A DNA stretch of 58,044 nucleotides from Haemophilus quentini (GCA_001752465.1 MDJB01000045.1:58398-116441), one strand, 5' to 3'; counted from the stretch's first letter, positions 23,211 through 32,815 are shown. Made by a program: numbers and translations. Notes: a model not told the origin generated them from the letters alone.

Positions 23211-23801
23211 TTAGTGTTCGATTAGATTACCGTTTTTCTTTAAATCATCCAGCGTATTAAAATTCTCGAAGTTGCCTTCTTCTTTTGTAAACTTTACTGA
23301 AATCCCGCCATTTTCGTTCATAAACTGTAAAAGGCGTCGTTCACCCGATGCTAAATAGTGTCGCAATTTTTCTTTTAGCTGAACGGACATTAAACAAAAA
23401 ACGGGATGTTCACGTTCCTCATCGCAAGCATACGCAATTAAAGTGCGGTCATTTTTAACCGCGCTTTTGAGTTTATCTAAAAGATTCGTAGGGAAAAAAG
23501 GCGTATCACAAGGTGTAAAAAGGATAAAGTCACTTTTTGTCTTTTCTAGGGCTGTTAGCATGCCACTCAATGGCCCTTGAAAATTGGGCAGTTCATCGGA
23601 AAAAACAGGAAAGCCAAATTTTGCATATTCTGTTTGATTTCGGTTAGCGTTAATCGAAATATCATGAACTTGTCGTTGCAATCGATGAATAACATGTTGA
23701 ATTAAAGATTGTTTACCTAAAATCTGTAATCCTTTATCTTGCCCGCCCATTCTGCGTGCTTTGCCACCAGCCAAAATTACCGCGCTTATTGTAATTGTCA
23801 T
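23211..23801 (-). CDS. mobA: Molybdenum cofactor guanylyltransferase
   Basis: A 196-residue nucleotidyltransferase with AVILAGGKARRMGGQDKGL at the N-terminus, which binds GTP, and FTPCDTPFFP. MobA joins GMP to molybdopterin to form the guanine dinucleotide cofactor used by anaerobic oxidoreductases such as DMSO reductase and formate dehydrogenase. It is convergent with dam and divergent from yihD. The accessory gene mobB is at 28064, not adjacent as in E. coli. Confidence 0.93.
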   Translation of the reverse strand: MTITISAVILAGGKARRMGGQDKGLQILGKQSLIQHVIHRLQRQVHDISINANRNQTEYAKFGFPVFSDELPNFQGPLSGMLTALEKTKSDFILFTPCDTPFFPTNLLDKLKSAVKNDRTLIAYACDEEREHPVFCLMSVQLKEKLRHYLASGERRLLQFMNENGGISVKFTKEEGNFENFNTLDDLKKNGNLIEH

Positions 23802-23865
23802 ATTTTAATCTATCGTTATTTCAAGTATCATTTGCCTATTTTTTACGATTAAAAAGGAAATAGCA

Positions 23866-24132
23866 ATGAAATGTAAGCGTTTAAATGAAGTTTTGGAACT
23901 TTTACAGCCTTATTGGTCTAAAGACCCGGATTTGAGCTTAATGGAAATTTTGCAAAAAATTGCCAATGAATCAGGTTTCCAAAAGCCATTAAATGAATTA
24001 ACTGATGAAGTGATTATTTATCAGTTAAAAATGGATGGTACCGATAAACATGAGCCAATTCCCGGTCTCAAAAAAGATTACGAAGAAGATTTTAAAACCG
24101 CATTGCTCCGTGCTCGCGGTATCATTAAATAA
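23866..24132 (+). CDS. yihD: YihD family protein (DUF1040)
   Basis: An 88-residue cytoplasmic protein matching E. coli YihD throughout ([29 protein letters not shown]). Its function is not established. It lies 12 bases before dsbA, repeating the yihD-dsbA neighbourhood of enterobacteria and suggesting co-transcription. Confidence 0.92.
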   Translation: MKCKRLNEVLELLQPYWSKDPDLSLMEILQKIANESGFQKPLNELTDEVIIYQLKMDGTDKHEPIPGLKKDYEEDFKTALLRARGIIK

Positions 24133-24144
24133 GAAGGAAAGCAA

Positions 24145-24762
24145 ATGAAAAAAGTATTACTTGCGTTAGGTTTAGGTATCAGCACGCTTATGTCTGTAAA
24201 TAGTTTTGCCGCAGATTTACAAGAAGGCAAACAATATGTTCAAGTGAGTCAACAGGCTTCACAGCAAAAAGAAGTGATTGAGTTTTTCTCATTCTATTGC
24301 CCGCATTGTTATGCCTTTGAAATGGAATACAAAATTCCACAACAAGTCGCAGATGCTTTACCACAAGACGTGAAATTTAAACAATATCATGTGAATTTCT
24401 TAGGTCGCCAGTCTGAAAATTTAACGCGAGCTTGGGCGTTAGCAATGGCATTAGGTGCTGAAAGTAAAGTAAAGGCACCATTATTTGAAGCGGCTCAAAA
24501 GGATGCCTTGAAATCAATGGATGATATTCGAGCTATTTTCTTATCTAATGGTGTAACCGCGGAGCAATTTGATGGAGGCATTAATAGTTTTGCAGTGAAT
24601 GGTTTGGTCAATAAACAAGTAAATGCCTCAGAACAATTTAAAGTGCGTGGCGTACCTGATTTTTATGTAAATGGAAAATTCCGCGTAAACCCTGAAGGTT
24701 TAAATTACGATGATTTCGTGAAAGATTATGTGCAAACTGTAAAAGGTTTATTGCAAAAATAA
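24145..24762 (+). CDS. dsbA: Periplasmic thiol:disulfide oxidoreductase DsbA
   Basis: A 205-residue thioredoxin-fold protein with a signal peptide cut near residue 22 (SFA). The active site is CPHC at residues 52-55, and the cis-proline loop is VRGVPDFYV. DsbA introduces disulfides into exported proteins and is reoxidised by DsbB. In H. influenzae this gene (formerly por) is needed for competence. It follows yihD directly. Confidence 0.96.
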   Translation: MKKVLLALGLGISTLMSVNSFAADLQEGKQYVQVSQQASQQKEVIEFFSFYCPHCYAFEMEYKIPQQVADALPQDVKFKQYHVNFLGRQSENLTRAWALAMALGAESKVKAPLFEAAQKDALKSMDDIRAIFLSNGVTAEQFDGGINSFAVNGLVNKQVNASEQFKVRGVPDFYVNGKFRVNPEGLNYDDFVKDYVQTVKGLLQK

Positions 24763-24823
24763 TGAAAAATTGGTTTAATGCCTGCCCTATTTTGTAAATA
24801 TTAATGAAAGAAGAGAGAATATT

Positions 24824-25159
24824 ATGGCTGTAAGTTTTAGCGTAACGCGTCGTTTCTTTGACGACAAAAACTACCCACGTGGTTTTTCCCGTCATGGTGA
24901 TTACACAATCAAAGAATCACAGGTGCTTGAGCAATATGGCCAAGCGTTCAAAGCATTAGACTTAGGGGAACGTGAGCCAGCGACTAAAGAAGAAAAAGAT
25001 TTCGTCGCTTTTTGCCGTGGTGAGCGCACAGCAGAGACTTTCTTTGAAAAAACTTGGAATAAATATCGTACTCGTATTAATACTAAAAAACGTGTTTACA
25101 CCTTATCTGGTGATGTGAGTGAAGCTGCCTCTGGCGGTGAAGATTATTCCGGCGAATAA
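24824..25159 (+). CDS. maoP: Macrodomain Ori organization protein MaoP (YifE)
   Basis: A 111-residue protein closely matching E. coli MaoP/YifE along its length ([39 protein letters not shown]). MaoP, with the cis site maoS, confines the Ori macrodomain of the E. coli chromosome and belongs to the proteins found together with Dam. The gene stands alone, followed by a terminator. No maoS-like site could be identified here by eye. Confidence 0.9.
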   Translation: MAVSFSVTRRFFDDKNYPRGFSRHGDYTIKESQVLEQYGQAFKALDLGEREPATKEEKDFVAFCRGERTAETFFEKTWNKYRTRINTKKRVYTLSGDVSEAASGGEDYSGE

Positions 25160-25171
25160 GATACGTTGAAC

Positions 25172-25200
25172 AAGGCAGGCGGAAGTCTGCCTTTTGTTTT
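25172..25200 (+). terminator. Terminator after maoP
   Basis: AAGGCAG and CTGCCTT form a stem with an 8-base loop, followed by TTGTTTTTG, starting 12 bases after the maoP stop. Confidence 0.85.
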
Positions 25201-25302
25201 TGAATAGCTTGTGAAATCACGCGTAATTCACGGCTGATAACTTTATTCTCCTATCTTTGTATGAACGATTCATCTTCATACGCCCTATGAATACTAATTT
25301 CT

Positions 25303-26394
25303 ATGCAATTACCGATTTCTCAATACAACGAACTGCTACAAAAAAAACTTGAAAAATTAACCGCACTTTTGCGCCCTTTCAATGCGCCTGATATTCAAGC
25401 TTTTGACTCTCCAACAAGTCATTATCGCATGCGTGCGGAGTTTCGTATTTGGCACGATCAAGATGATTTTTACCATATTATGTTTGATCAGGCGACACTA
25501 CAGCGTTATCGTGTGGATGAGTTTCCAATCGCCAGCACGCTGGTTAATCGTATGATGCAAACCTTATTACCTTTGTTAAAACAACAAGAGGTGCTACACA
25601 AAAAATTATTCCAAATCGATTACCTTAGCACCTTGAGTAATAAGATTATTGTGAGCTTGCTTTATCATAAAACACTCACTGAAGAATGGGAAAGTGCGGC
25701 TAAAAATCTGAAAGATTTACTCGAAAAGCAAGATTTTGATGTGCAAATAATCGGACGTGCAAGTAAACAAAAAATTTGTTTTGAGCAAGATTATGTGGAT
25801 GAGGTTTTACATGTGAATGGTAGAAATTATGTCTATCGCCAAGTCGAGAATAGTTTTACCCAGCCAAACGCAACGGTAAACTGCAAAATGCTTGAATGGG
25901 CAATTGATTGTACCCAAAATAGTGAAGGTGATTTATTAGAACTTTACTGTGGTAATGGTAATTTTTCTATCGCACTTGCACAAAATTTCCGTAAGGTATT
26001 GGCAACCGAAATCGCGAAACCTTCTGTAGCTGCCGCACAATTTAATATTGCTGAAAATAAAGTTGATAATTTACAAATTATCCGTATGTCGGCAGAGGAA
26101 TTTACGCAGGCAATGAATGGGGTTCGAGCCTTTAACCGTTTGAAAGGGATTGATTTAAAATCTTACGAATGCAATACCATTTTTGTCGATCCACCTCGAG
26201 CTGGGCTTGATCCTGATACAGTGAAACTTGTACAAAATTACGATCGCATTTTGTATATTTCCTGTAATCCACATACGCTGTGCGATAATCTTGTTGAACT
26301 TTCAAAAACGCACCGCATTGAAAAAGCTGCGTTATTTGACCAATTCCCTTACACTGACCACATGGAAAGCGGCGTATGGCTCATTCGCAAGTAG
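25303..26394 (+). CDS. trmA: tRNA (uracil-54-C5)-methyltransferase
   Basis: A 363-residue SAM-dependent enzyme that makes ribothymidine at T54 of tRNA. It shows [15 protein letters not shown] for SAM binding, VDPPRAGLD, the nucleophile in ISCNPHTL and the base in DHMESGVW. It lacks the 4Fe-4S cysteines of the RlmC/RlmD relatives, as TrmA should. The next gene rsmJ starts inside its last codons, indicating translational coupling. Confidence 0.95.
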   Translation: MQLPISQYNELLQKKLEKLTALLRPFNAPDIQAFDSPTSHYRMRAEFRIWHDQDDFYHIMFDQATLQRYRVDEFPIASTLVNRMMQTLLPLLKQQEVLHKKLFQIDYLSTLSNKIIVSLLYHKTLTEEWESAAKNLKDLLEKQDFDVQIIGRASKQKICFEQDYVDEVLHVNGRNYVYRQVENSFTQPNATVNCKMLEWAIDCTQNSEGDLLELYCGNGNFSIALAQNFRKVLATEIAKPSVAAAQFNIAENKVDNLQIIRMSAEEFTQAMNGVRAFNRLKGIDLKSYECNTIFVDPPRAGLDPDTVKLVQNYDRILYISCNPHTLCDNLVELSKTHRIEKAALFDQFPYTDHMESGVWLIRK

Positions 26395-27149
26395 GTATTC
26401 AACTAATTTCTGAATCTCCAGAAAAAACATTAGCAGAATTGACTGCACTTTGTGCTGAACACAACATTATTCATGATGAACAAAGCCCATTTGCGCTTGT
26501 TCAAACCGATGAACGTTTAGAACTTCGTAAACTAGACGAACCTAAACTCGGGGCAGTTTATGTTGATTTTGTAGGAGGCACAATGACTCACCGTCGTAAA
26601 TTTGGTGGTGGTCGTGGTGAAGCTGTAGCGAAAGCGGTAGGGATTAAAGGTTCGGAATTGCCAACGGTTATTGATGCCACAGCTGGTCTAGGACGAGATG
26701 CCTTTGTGCTAGCCTCGATTGGCTGCCAAGTTCGGTTAGTGGAACGCCATCCTGTCGTTTTTTTACTTCTACAAGATGGTTTAAATCGTGCTTATCAAGA
26801 TGAGGAAATCGGCGAGATGTTGCAACAAAATTTGCGCTTGCTGAATGTTCATCATATGAATGAACTTGATCCTAATAGCGATTATGCCGATGTGGTTTAT
26901 CTCGATCCAATGTATCCGTATAAACAAAAATCTGCGTTAGTAAAAAAAGAAATGCGCGTATTTCAGCATTTAGTTGGAGCAGATTTAGATGCCGATGAAT
27001 TGCTTTTACCTGCACTCCAATTAGCTAAAAAACGTGTGGTCGTGAAGCGTCCTGACTATGCAGAATTTCTTGGTGGAAAACAACCTCACTTTAGCCGTGA
27101 AACGAAAAATCATCGCTTTGATATTTATATGGGAGCATCCCAATGCTAA
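26376..27149 (+). CDS. rsmJ: 16S rRNA (guanine-1516-N2)-methyltransferase
   Basis: A 257-residue RsmJ (YhiQ) enzyme with [13 protein letters not shown], the SAM motif [15 protein letters not shown] and the catalytic DPMYPY. It methylates G1516 of 16S rRNA. It overlaps trmA by 19 bases and rseC by 7 bases, forming a tight trmA-rsmJ-rseC operon. Confidence 0.93.
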   Translation: MAHSQVGIQLISESPEKTLAELTALCAEHNIIHDEQSPFALVQTDERLELRKLDEPKLGAVYVDFVGGTMTHRRKFGGGRGEAVAKAVGIKGSELPTVIDATAGLGRDAFVLASIGCQVRLVERHPVVFLLLQDGLNRAYQDEEIGEMLQQNLRLLNVHHMNELDPNSDYADVVYLDPMYPYKQKSALVKKEMRVFQHLVGADLDADELLLPALQLAKKRVVVKRPDYAEFLGGKQPHFSRETKNHRFDIYMGASQC

Positions 27150-27577
27150 GAGAAAGTGCCGTTGTTATTAGCTATGAAAATGGCATTGCCAAAGTGAAAT
27201 GCCAATCCCAAAGTGCCTGTGGCCAATGCGCAGCTAAAAACAGTTGTGGAACATCAAGCCTTTCCGAATTAAACGGTAAACGTGGCGAGCATATTTTTAA
27301 TGTGGAAACATTAATGCCATTACGCGAAGGTCAAATTGTTGAAATTGGATTAGAAGAAAAGTCGATGTTGTTGTCCGCATTATTGATGTATGTTGTACCG
27401 CTTTTGACTTTATTGATCGCAACCATGTTGTCTGATTACATCAGCGATAATGAAATCCTGCGTGCCATTTTAATCTTTGGATTAACCGCACTTTCTTTCA
27501 TTTTTGTAAAATCTTATAGTAGAAAATTAGGACAACAAACAGAATTTCAGCCTGTTTTATTGCGCATATTATCTTAA
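27143..27577 (+). CDS. rseC: RseC/MucC family membrane protein
   Basis: A 144-residue protein with an N-terminal cysteine cluster ([13 protein letters not shown]) in a small cytoplasmic domain, followed by two transmembrane helices (about residues 75-95 and 105-120). This is the RseC/MucC layout. In E. coli RseC is encoded with sigma-E regulators and has been tied to reducing SoxR through the Rsx complex. Here it is detached from rpoE/rseAB and placed after rsmJ, so a redox or electron-transfer role is as likely as an envelope-stress one. Confidence 0.85.
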   Translation: MLRESAVVISYENGIAKVKCQSQSACGQCAAKNSCGTSSLSELNGKRGEHIFNVETLMPLREGQIVEIGLEEKSMLLSALLMYVVPLLTLLIATMLSDYISDNEILRAILIFGLTALSFIFVKSYSRKLGQQTEFQPVLLRILS

Positions 27578-27688
27578 GTTTTTATTCGCTTTTTATTATT
27601 TCTGCGATCTAGATCGTAAACTATAAAGTCAGTTGAGTAATTTTCTTTCTATTCCAGCAAAATTTATCTTTTATTAATCGGAGAAACT

Positions 27689-27910
27689 ATGCTGAATTTA
27701 TTTAAATTACCCATTGAAAAAAGCTCTTTAGAGGCTTGGTCAAAACTTAGTGATGATGTGGCAAAAGTTGCTATTCTAGCAATGCCTGTTATACTTTAGG
27801 GCTAGCAACCGCTTTTCCTAAAAGGATTAAATATTAGTTTTTTGCTCATTGTTGCTTATGTTTGTCTCGTGATGGGGCGTAAATTTCGTCAATTAGTGGA
27901 GGGAAAATAA
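27689..27910 (+). pseudogene. Decayed small membrane protein gene
   Basis: An ATG with a good GGAGA ribosome site opens a 36-residue frame (MLNLFKLPIEKSSLEAW...) ending in TAG at 27797. Two codons later there is a second TAG. The same frame then continues open to 27910 with a hydrophobic segment (SFLLIVAYVCLVMGR) and a polar tail (KFRQLVEGK). An intermediate reading in another frame gives LGLATAFPKRIKY between the two parts, so small deletions on each side could explain the damage. An intact version would be about 74 residues with two membrane helices. I do not recognise the family. Confidence 0.6.
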
Positions 27911-27911
27911 T

Positions 27912-27998
27912 ATGTGGCCTACTATAGGGCTTGGCATTGTTGCTCTTCTTGCTATCGGCGGACTTATTTTTGCCAATTATGTAGCAAAACATTCTTAA
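27912..27998 (+). CDS. Putative 28-residue single-span membrane protein
   Basis: A short frame starting MWPTIGLGIVALLAIGG and ending NYVAKHS. GGAGGG lies 8 bases upstream of the ATG, inside the end of the decayed gene before it, and a terminator follows 7 bases after the stop. It has one transmembrane segment of about 20 residues with a lysine and a histidine at the C-terminus. The ribosome site, hydrophobic pattern and terminator support translation; homology was not recognised. It may be the partner of the decayed gene. Confidence 0.55.
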   Translation: MWPTIGLGIVALLAIGGLIFANYVAKHS

Positions 27999-28004
27999 TT
28001 TATT

Positions 28005-28026
28005 AACCCCAAACTTTCGGGGTTTT
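28005..28026 (+). terminator. Terminator after the small membrane gene
   Basis: AACCCC and GGGGTT enclose an 8-base loop and are followed by TTCC. It precedes mobB, which therefore likely has its own promoter. Confidence 0.65.
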
Positions 28027-28063
28027 CCGTATTTAAAGTACGGTTATTTCTAAGGTTATTTTT

Positions 28064-28579
28064 ATGAACAATCAGATTCTTTTACTTGGAATTACCGGTT
28101 ATAGCGGTAGTGGTAAAACAACATTATTAGAAAAACTTATTCCGGAACTTATCGCTCGTCACATTCGCGTTTCAGTGATTAAACATAGCCATCACAATAT
28201 GCAAGTTGATAAAGAAGGCAAAGATAGTTGGCGTATGAAAGAGGCAGGTTCCTCTCAAGTTATTTTAGCGAATGATGAACGCTGGGCGATCATGACGGAA
28301 ACGCCAAAACCTGTTTCATTGGATTATTTAGCGCAACAATTTGACCGTACTTTAACGGATTTAGTGTTGGTGGAAGGCTTTAAACAAGAGCCAATTCCAA
28401 AGATTTTGCTCCATCGTCAGGAAATGACAAAACCTTTCCCCGAAATTGACGAATATGTCGTGGCAGTTGCGACGAATTATCCCCTTGAAATTGACCACAC
28501 TTTGTTGGATATTAACCGCATTCCGCAAATTGCCGATTTTATTGAAAATTGGTTGCACCATTTTCACGGAGCACGATGA
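28064..28579 (+). CDS. mobB: Molybdopterin-guanine dinucleotide biosynthesis adaptor MobB
   Basis: A 171-residue GTP-binding protein with the P-loop GYSGSGKTTLLEKLI and KHSHHNMQVDKEGKDS typical of MobB. It assists MobA in attaching the nucleotide to molybdenum cofactor but is not strictly required in E. coli. The gene overlaps the following MFS gene by 4 bases (ATGA), so the two are translationally coupled. Confidence 0.92.
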   Translation: MNNQILLLGITGYSGSGKTTLLEKLIPELIARHIRVSVIKHSHHNMQVDKEGKDSWRMKEAGSSQVILANDERWAIMTETPKPVSLDYLAQQFDRTLTDLVLVEGFKQEPIPKILLHRQEMTKPFPEIDEYVVAVATNYPLEIDHTLLDINRIPQIADFIENWLHHFHGAR

Positions 28580-29964
28580 CTGAATCCAATGCCTATCGTG
28601 GTTTAGCTTGGGTAGCGGCAATGGCGCTTTTTATGCAAAGCCTTGATGCTACCATTCTAAATACAGCTTTACCCGCGATATCTTCCGATTTACATAAACC
28701 CGCCTTTGAAATGCAAATGGCGATTATTGCTTATTCTTTAGCCGTTGCATTATTTATTCCTCTTACCGCTTGGGCGGCTGCAAAATTTGGGACATTGAGA
28801 GTTTTTCGTGGTGCAGTTTTTACGTTTATTTTAGGATCTATCGCTTGTGCTGCTGCCCCTAATTTAGAAAGCTTAATCTTAGCCAGAGTGATTCAGGGGA
28901 TAGGCGGTGCCTTTATGATGCCAGTGGCGCGTTTAGCTATTATTCAAGCTGTCCCGAAACAACAATTAGTGAATGCTTGGAATTTAATGGCAACTGCAGG
29001 TTTGATTGGGCCAATTCTAGGGCCTATTTTAGGTGGATGGTTAGTCATTCACACCAGTTGGCACTGGATTTTTTTAATCAATATTCCAATTGGTGCACTA
29101 GGGATTTTAGCATCGGGCAGCGTGATGAGTAATATCAAAGGCGAAGCAGAGAAACTAGATTGGACAGGTTTTTTACTGTTTGCATTAGGGTTAGTCGGCA
29201 TCACGCTTGGTTTGGATTTACTCGGTGAAAGCCAGCATAGTGCAATTACAACCTATAGCGTGTTAGTCGTTGGTGTTCTGTTACTCGTGGCGTATTGTAG
29301 CTATGCCAAAAACAATGAAGATGCCATTTTACCTTTATCCCTTTTCCGTACTCGTACATTCAGATTAGGCATTATTGCCAATATTTTTGTCCGATTATCT
29401 GCATCTGGCGTTCCCTTTTTATTGCCTTTGATGTTCCAATTATCTTTCGGTTACAGTGCTGAAATGTCAGGCTGGCTATTAGCACCGATTGCGTTAATTT
29501 CTGTAATTTTGAAAATATTAATTGGACGAATTTTAAATCGTTGGGGCTATAAAATAACGTTAATTTCATCCGCACTTTTGATGGCTGGCTCTGTGATTTC
29601 AATGGCTTGGTTAGATCAACAAAGTTCTCTGACTTGGATTATTTGTAATCTCATGTGGTATGGCGCTTGCATGTCGATAATTTTCACTTCAATCAATACG
29701 TTGACTGTAGGCGATCTTTCAAAACAACAGGCAGGCACAGGTTCTACAGTATTAAGTATTGTGCAGCAAGTTGGGATTGGATTTGGTATTGCTATTTCAT
29801 CGATAATTCTAAATCTTTATAGACATTCCTTTAGCGCGAGTGATGGCTTACAACAGGCATTTAGCTATACTTTCTTAACCTCATCACTTTTTGCAATCGC
29901 CTTAGTTTGGTCGCTTATGAAGTTACATAAAAATGATGGCGATCATTTACGGAAGAATCCTTAG
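28576..29964 (+). CDS. MFS multidrug transporter, DHA2 (EmrB/MdtD-like) type
   Basis: A 462-residue major facilitator protein resembling E. coli MdtD. Motif A-like AAKFGTLRVFRGA follows helix 2, ARVIQGIGGAFMMPVARL lies in helix 4, and the motif C-like segment GLIGPILGPILGG follows in helix 5. About 14 hydrophobic segments can be counted. The family exports drugs or metabolites by proton antiport. The start at 28576 overlaps the mobB stop codon; an upstream ATG at 28549 lies inside mobB and is less likely. The substrate is unknown. Confidence 0.87.
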   Translation: MTESNAYRGLAWVAAMALFMQSLDATILNTALPAISSDLHKPAFEMQMAIIAYSLAVALFIPLTAWAAAKFGTLRVFRGAVFTFILGSIACAAAPNLESLILARVIQGIGGAFMMPVARLAIIQAVPKQQLVNAWNLMATAGLIGPILGPILGGWLVIHTSWHWIFLINIPIGALGILASGSVMSNIKGEAEKLDWTGFLLFALGLVGITLGLDLLGESQHSAITTYSVLVVGVLLLVAYCSYAKNNEDAILPLSLFRTRTFRLGIIANIFVRLSASGVPFLLPLMFQLSFGYSAEMSGWLLAPIALISVILKILIGRILNRWGYKITLISSALLMAGSVISMAWLDQQSSLTWIICNLMWYGACMSIIFTSINTLTVGDLSKQQAGTGSTVLSIVQQVGIGFGIAISSIILNLYRHSFSASDGLQQAFSYTFLTSSLFAIALVWSLMKLHKNDGDHLRKNP

Positions 29965-30117
29965 ATTAATTTGTTATAATCCATAGGATTTTTTTATTTA
30001 AAAAAAGCGACATTTGCTTATATCTTATTAAACATTTATTTTAGATAGGATTTATCTAGCATCTTGGTTACATGACAATGCTCGAATAAATCTCTGCCAA
30101 CAAAGTGAGGAACTATC

Positions 30118-31761
30118 ATGAAGCTAAAAGCAACACTAACTCTTGCGGCTGCAACGCTTGTATTAGCCGCCTGTGATCAATCAGGTTCAACAAATAAACC
30201 GACCGCACAAGCTGAAACTAAATCTGCATCTAACAATACTTTCGTTTACTGTACAGCAAAAGCACCTTTAGGATTTAGCCCTGCACTTGTGATGGAGGGA
30301 ACATCTTATAATGCAAGCTCACAACAAGTGTATAACCGCTTAGTTGAATTTAAGAAAGGTTCAACGGATATTGAACCGGCTTTAGCTGAAAGCTGGGAAA
30401 TCAGCGATGATGGTTTAACTTATACATTCCATTTAAGAAAAGGTGTTAAATTCCATACAACAAAAGAATTTACCCCAACACGTGATTTTAATGCGGATGA
30501 TGTTCTATTCTCATTCCAACGTCAGTTAGATCCAAATCATCCATATCACAATGTATCTAAAGGGACCTATCCATATTTCAAAGCAATGAAATTCCCTGAA
30601 TTGTTAAAATCAGTGGAGAAAGTAGATGACAACACAATTCGTATTACCTTGAACAAAAAAGATGCGACTTTCTTGGCAAGTTTAGGTATGGATTTTATTT
30701 CTATTTATTCCGCAGAATATGCGGATGCAATGCTGAAAGCAGGTAAGCCTGAAACAATTGATAATCGCCCAGTGGGAACGGGGCCATTTGTTTTTGTTGA
30801 TTACAAAACGGATCAAGCTGCTCAATATATAGCAAACGAAAACTATTGGAAGGGTAGAACACCATTGGATCGTTTAATTATCAATATTGTGCCAGATGCG
30901 ACAACACGTTATGCAAAATTACAGGCGGGCTCTTGTGATTTAATTTTATTCCCGAATGTAGCGGATTTAGCCAAAATGAAAACAGATCCAAAAGTACAAC
31001 TTTTGGAACAAAAAGGTTTGAACGTGGCGTATATCGCATTCAATACCGAAAAAGCACCGTTTGATAATGTCAAAGTTCGTCAAGCATTGAATTACGCAGT
31101 GGATAAAAAAACGATTATTGAAGCGGTTTACCAAGGCGCAGGAACACCAGCTAAAAATCCACTTCCACCAACAATTTGGAGTTACAACGATGAAGTTCAA
31201 GATTATCCGTACGATCCCGAAAAAGCAAAACAACTTTTAGCTGAAGCAGGTTATCCAAATGGTTTTGAAACTGATTTTTGGATTCAACCTGTTGTTCGTG
31301 CCTCTAATCCAAATCCAAAACGTATGGCTGAACTTATCATGGCTGACTGGGCTAAAGTTGGTGTAAAGACTAACCCAGTTACCTATGAATGGGCGGATTA
31401 CCAAAAACGTGCGAAAGCGGGTGAGTTAACTGCTGGTATCTTTGGTTGGTCTGGTGATAATGGTGACCCTGATAACTTCTTATCTCCATTATTGGCAAGT
31501 TCAAACGCGGGCAATTCCAATATGGCTCGTTTTAAAAATCCAGAGTTTGATGCATTACTAGATAAAGCAATCGGATTAACAAATAAGGAAGAACGCACCG
31601 CACTTTATAAACAAGCGCAAGTTATCATTCATAATCAAGCACCTTGGATTCCAGTGGCACATTCCGTAGGTTTTGCACCACTTAGCCCTCGCGTAAAAGG
31701 CTATGTACAAAGCCCATTTGGCTATGATGCTTTCTATGGCGTGAGTGTTGATGGTAAATAA
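30118..31761 (+). CDS. hbpA: Haem/glutathione-binding periplasmic lipoprotein HbpA (GbpA)
   Basis: A 547-residue ABC-type solute-binding lipoprotein of the DppA/OppA family. The signal peptide ends in LVLAAC, giving a lipid-modified Cys19. Fold signatures include YNRLVEFKKG, ADDVLFSFQRQ, PVGTGPFVF and RQALNYAVDKK. In H. influenzae this protein was first described as haem-binding and was later shown to prime glutathione import through the Dpp transporter. No permease gene lies beside it, as expected. It is followed by a terminator and then by a haem-degradation gene with its own operator. Confidence 0.94.
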   Translation: MKLKATLTLAAATLVLAACDQSGSTNKPTAQAETKSASNNTFVYCTAKAPLGFSPALVMEGTSYNASSQQVYNRLVEFKKGSTDIEPALAESWEISDDGLTYTFHLRKGVKFHTTKEFTPTRDFNADDVLFSFQRQLDPNHPYHNVSKGTYPYFKAMKFPELLKSVEKVDDNTIRITLNKKDATFLASLGMDFISIYSAEYADAMLKAGKPETIDNRPVGTGPFVFVDYKTDQAAQYIANENYWKGRTPLDRLIINIVPDATTRYAKLQAGSCDLILFPNVADLAKMKTDPKVQLLEQKGLNVAYIAFNTEKAPFDNVKVRQALNYAVDKKTIIEAVYQGAGTPAKNPLPPTIWSYNDEVQDYPYDPEKAKQLLAEAGYPNGFETDFWIQPVVRASNPNPKRMAELIMADWAKVGVKTNPVTYEWADYQKRAKAGELTAGIFGWSGDNGDPDNFLSPLLASSNAGNSNMARFKNPEFDALLDKAIGLTNKEERTALYKQAQVIIHNQAPWIPVAHSVGFAPLSPRVKGYVQSPFGYDAFYGVSVDGK

Positions 31762-31784
31762 TTAATACTATTTCAGTTCTTTTG

Positions 31785-31809
31785 GGCCCTTATTTCGTAA
31801 GGGCCTTTT
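31785..31809 (+). terminator. Terminator after hbpA
   Basis: GGCCCTTA and TAAGGGCC form an 8-bp stem around a 5-base loop, followed by TTTTTCTTT. Confidence 0.9.
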
Positions 31810-31840
31810 TCTTTGGAATGTTATTATTTTGTGAAAAATA

Positions 31841-31881
31841 TGTTAAATATATTTTACTTGAGTATAATGCTCAACATTATT
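31841..31881 (+). promoter_or_regulatory. Promoter overlapped by a Fur-box-like palindrome upstream of hugZ
   Basis: A perfect -10 box TATAAT lies at 31863-31868, with TGTTAA as a weak -35 at 31841-31846 (16-base spacer). The -10 is part of the palindrome TATAATGCTCAACATTATT at 31863-31881. That matches 14 of 19 positions of the Fur consensus, including the complete ATAATG...CATTAT arms. A repressor bound here would block RNA polymerase, giving iron repression of the gene that starts at 31939. Confidence 0.65.
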
Positions 31882-31938
31882 CCTCACGGAAGATAATCCG
31901 TAGAATAATGAGATTAATCGTAAATATAAGGAACAAAA

Positions 31939-32700
31939 ATGGATTTCAATCGAATTATCACTCACATGAATGATCATCACCAAGATGATATGGCTGCCCT
32001 TTGTAAAAAATTTGGTGGCGTAAATGAAATTACGGATGTGACATTAGTTAATGTAGATTTTGGTAGTTTAGATTTTAAATATAATGGTGGCAAAACATTA
32101 CGCGTGGAATTTCCACAACAAGCTGACGAAGGTTCAATTAAACAAGCGATTATCAATCTTTGTGTAGAAAATAAACCAGTTGCAAATTACGATCGTATTA
32201 AAGCTAGAATTGATGAATTTCGTCAAGAATTTAAAAGCTGTATGCTTGCCACTTTAGATAAAGATGGCTTACCGATGGCATCTTATGCACCAATTATTTC
32301 GCTTGATGGAAAATATTATATTTATATCAGTGCTATTGCAGAGCATTATGACAATTTAAAACGTAATCCGAATCAAGCGGAAGTGATATTTTTAGAAGAT
32401 GAAAGCAAAGCGAAATCAATTATTGTACGTACTCGTTTACGTTACAAGGCAAGTGCACGTTTTATTCCTCGTGAAGATCCAATTGTTGAAAAAGCCTTAG
32501 ATAAATTAGCGGAAACGATGAATGATGTAGGCGGAATTAAAACGATTCGTGAATTTACTGATTTTGATTTAGTTGAACTTACATTTGGAACAGGTCGTTT
32601 TGTAAGAGGTTTTGGCCAAGCTTATTTGATTGATGCTAATGGGGAAATTTCTCATATTGGTGTAAAAGGCAATCCACACGAAAAAGAAAGTGATAAATAA
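31939..32700 (+). CDS. hugZ: HugZ-family haem-degrading protein
   Basis: A 253-residue protein with an N-terminal DUF2470-type domain (about 1-75: [20 protein letters not shown]) and a pyridoxamine-oxidase-like split barrel (about 80-215). The segment [15 protein letters not shown] lies near the C-terminus. This is the HugZ/HutZ family, which binds haem and releases its iron in Helicobacter and Campylobacter. The gene follows hbpA and has a Fur-like operator over its promoter, in keeping with haem-iron use. Enzyme activity of this particular protein is inferred from the family. Confidence 0.85.
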   Translation: MDFNRIITHMNDHHQDDMAALCKKFGGVNEITDVTLVNVDFGSLDFKYNGGKTLRVEFPQQADEGSIKQAIINLCVENKPVANYDRIKARIDEFRQEFKSCMLATLDKDGLPMASYAPIISLDGKYYIYISAIAEHYDNLKRNPNQAEVIFLEDESKAKSIIVRTRLRYKASARFIPREDPIVEKALDKLAETMNDVGGIKTIREFTDFDLVELTFGTGRFVRGFGQAYLIDANGEISHIGVKGNPHEKESDK

Positions 32701-32721
32701 TATTGTCTCTTAATGAGGATA

Positions 32722-32755
32722 AAGGGTTGAGTATAAATTCATACTCAACCCTTTT
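32722..32755 (+). terminator. Terminator after hugZ
   Basis: AAGGGTTGAGTAT and ATACTCAACCCTT form a perfect 13-bp stem with a 6-base loop, then TTGTTT. Confidence 0.9.
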
Positions 32756-32815
32756 GTTTACGATAAATGCCAATGAAATTGAAATTTCTTTATTTTTCAC
32801 CGCACTTTATTTTCG

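Noticed and set aside
31782-31973. 63-codon frame between hbpA and hugZ
   Set aside because: It covers the hbpA terminator, the Fur-like promoter and the start of hugZ in another frame, so it is a chance frame.
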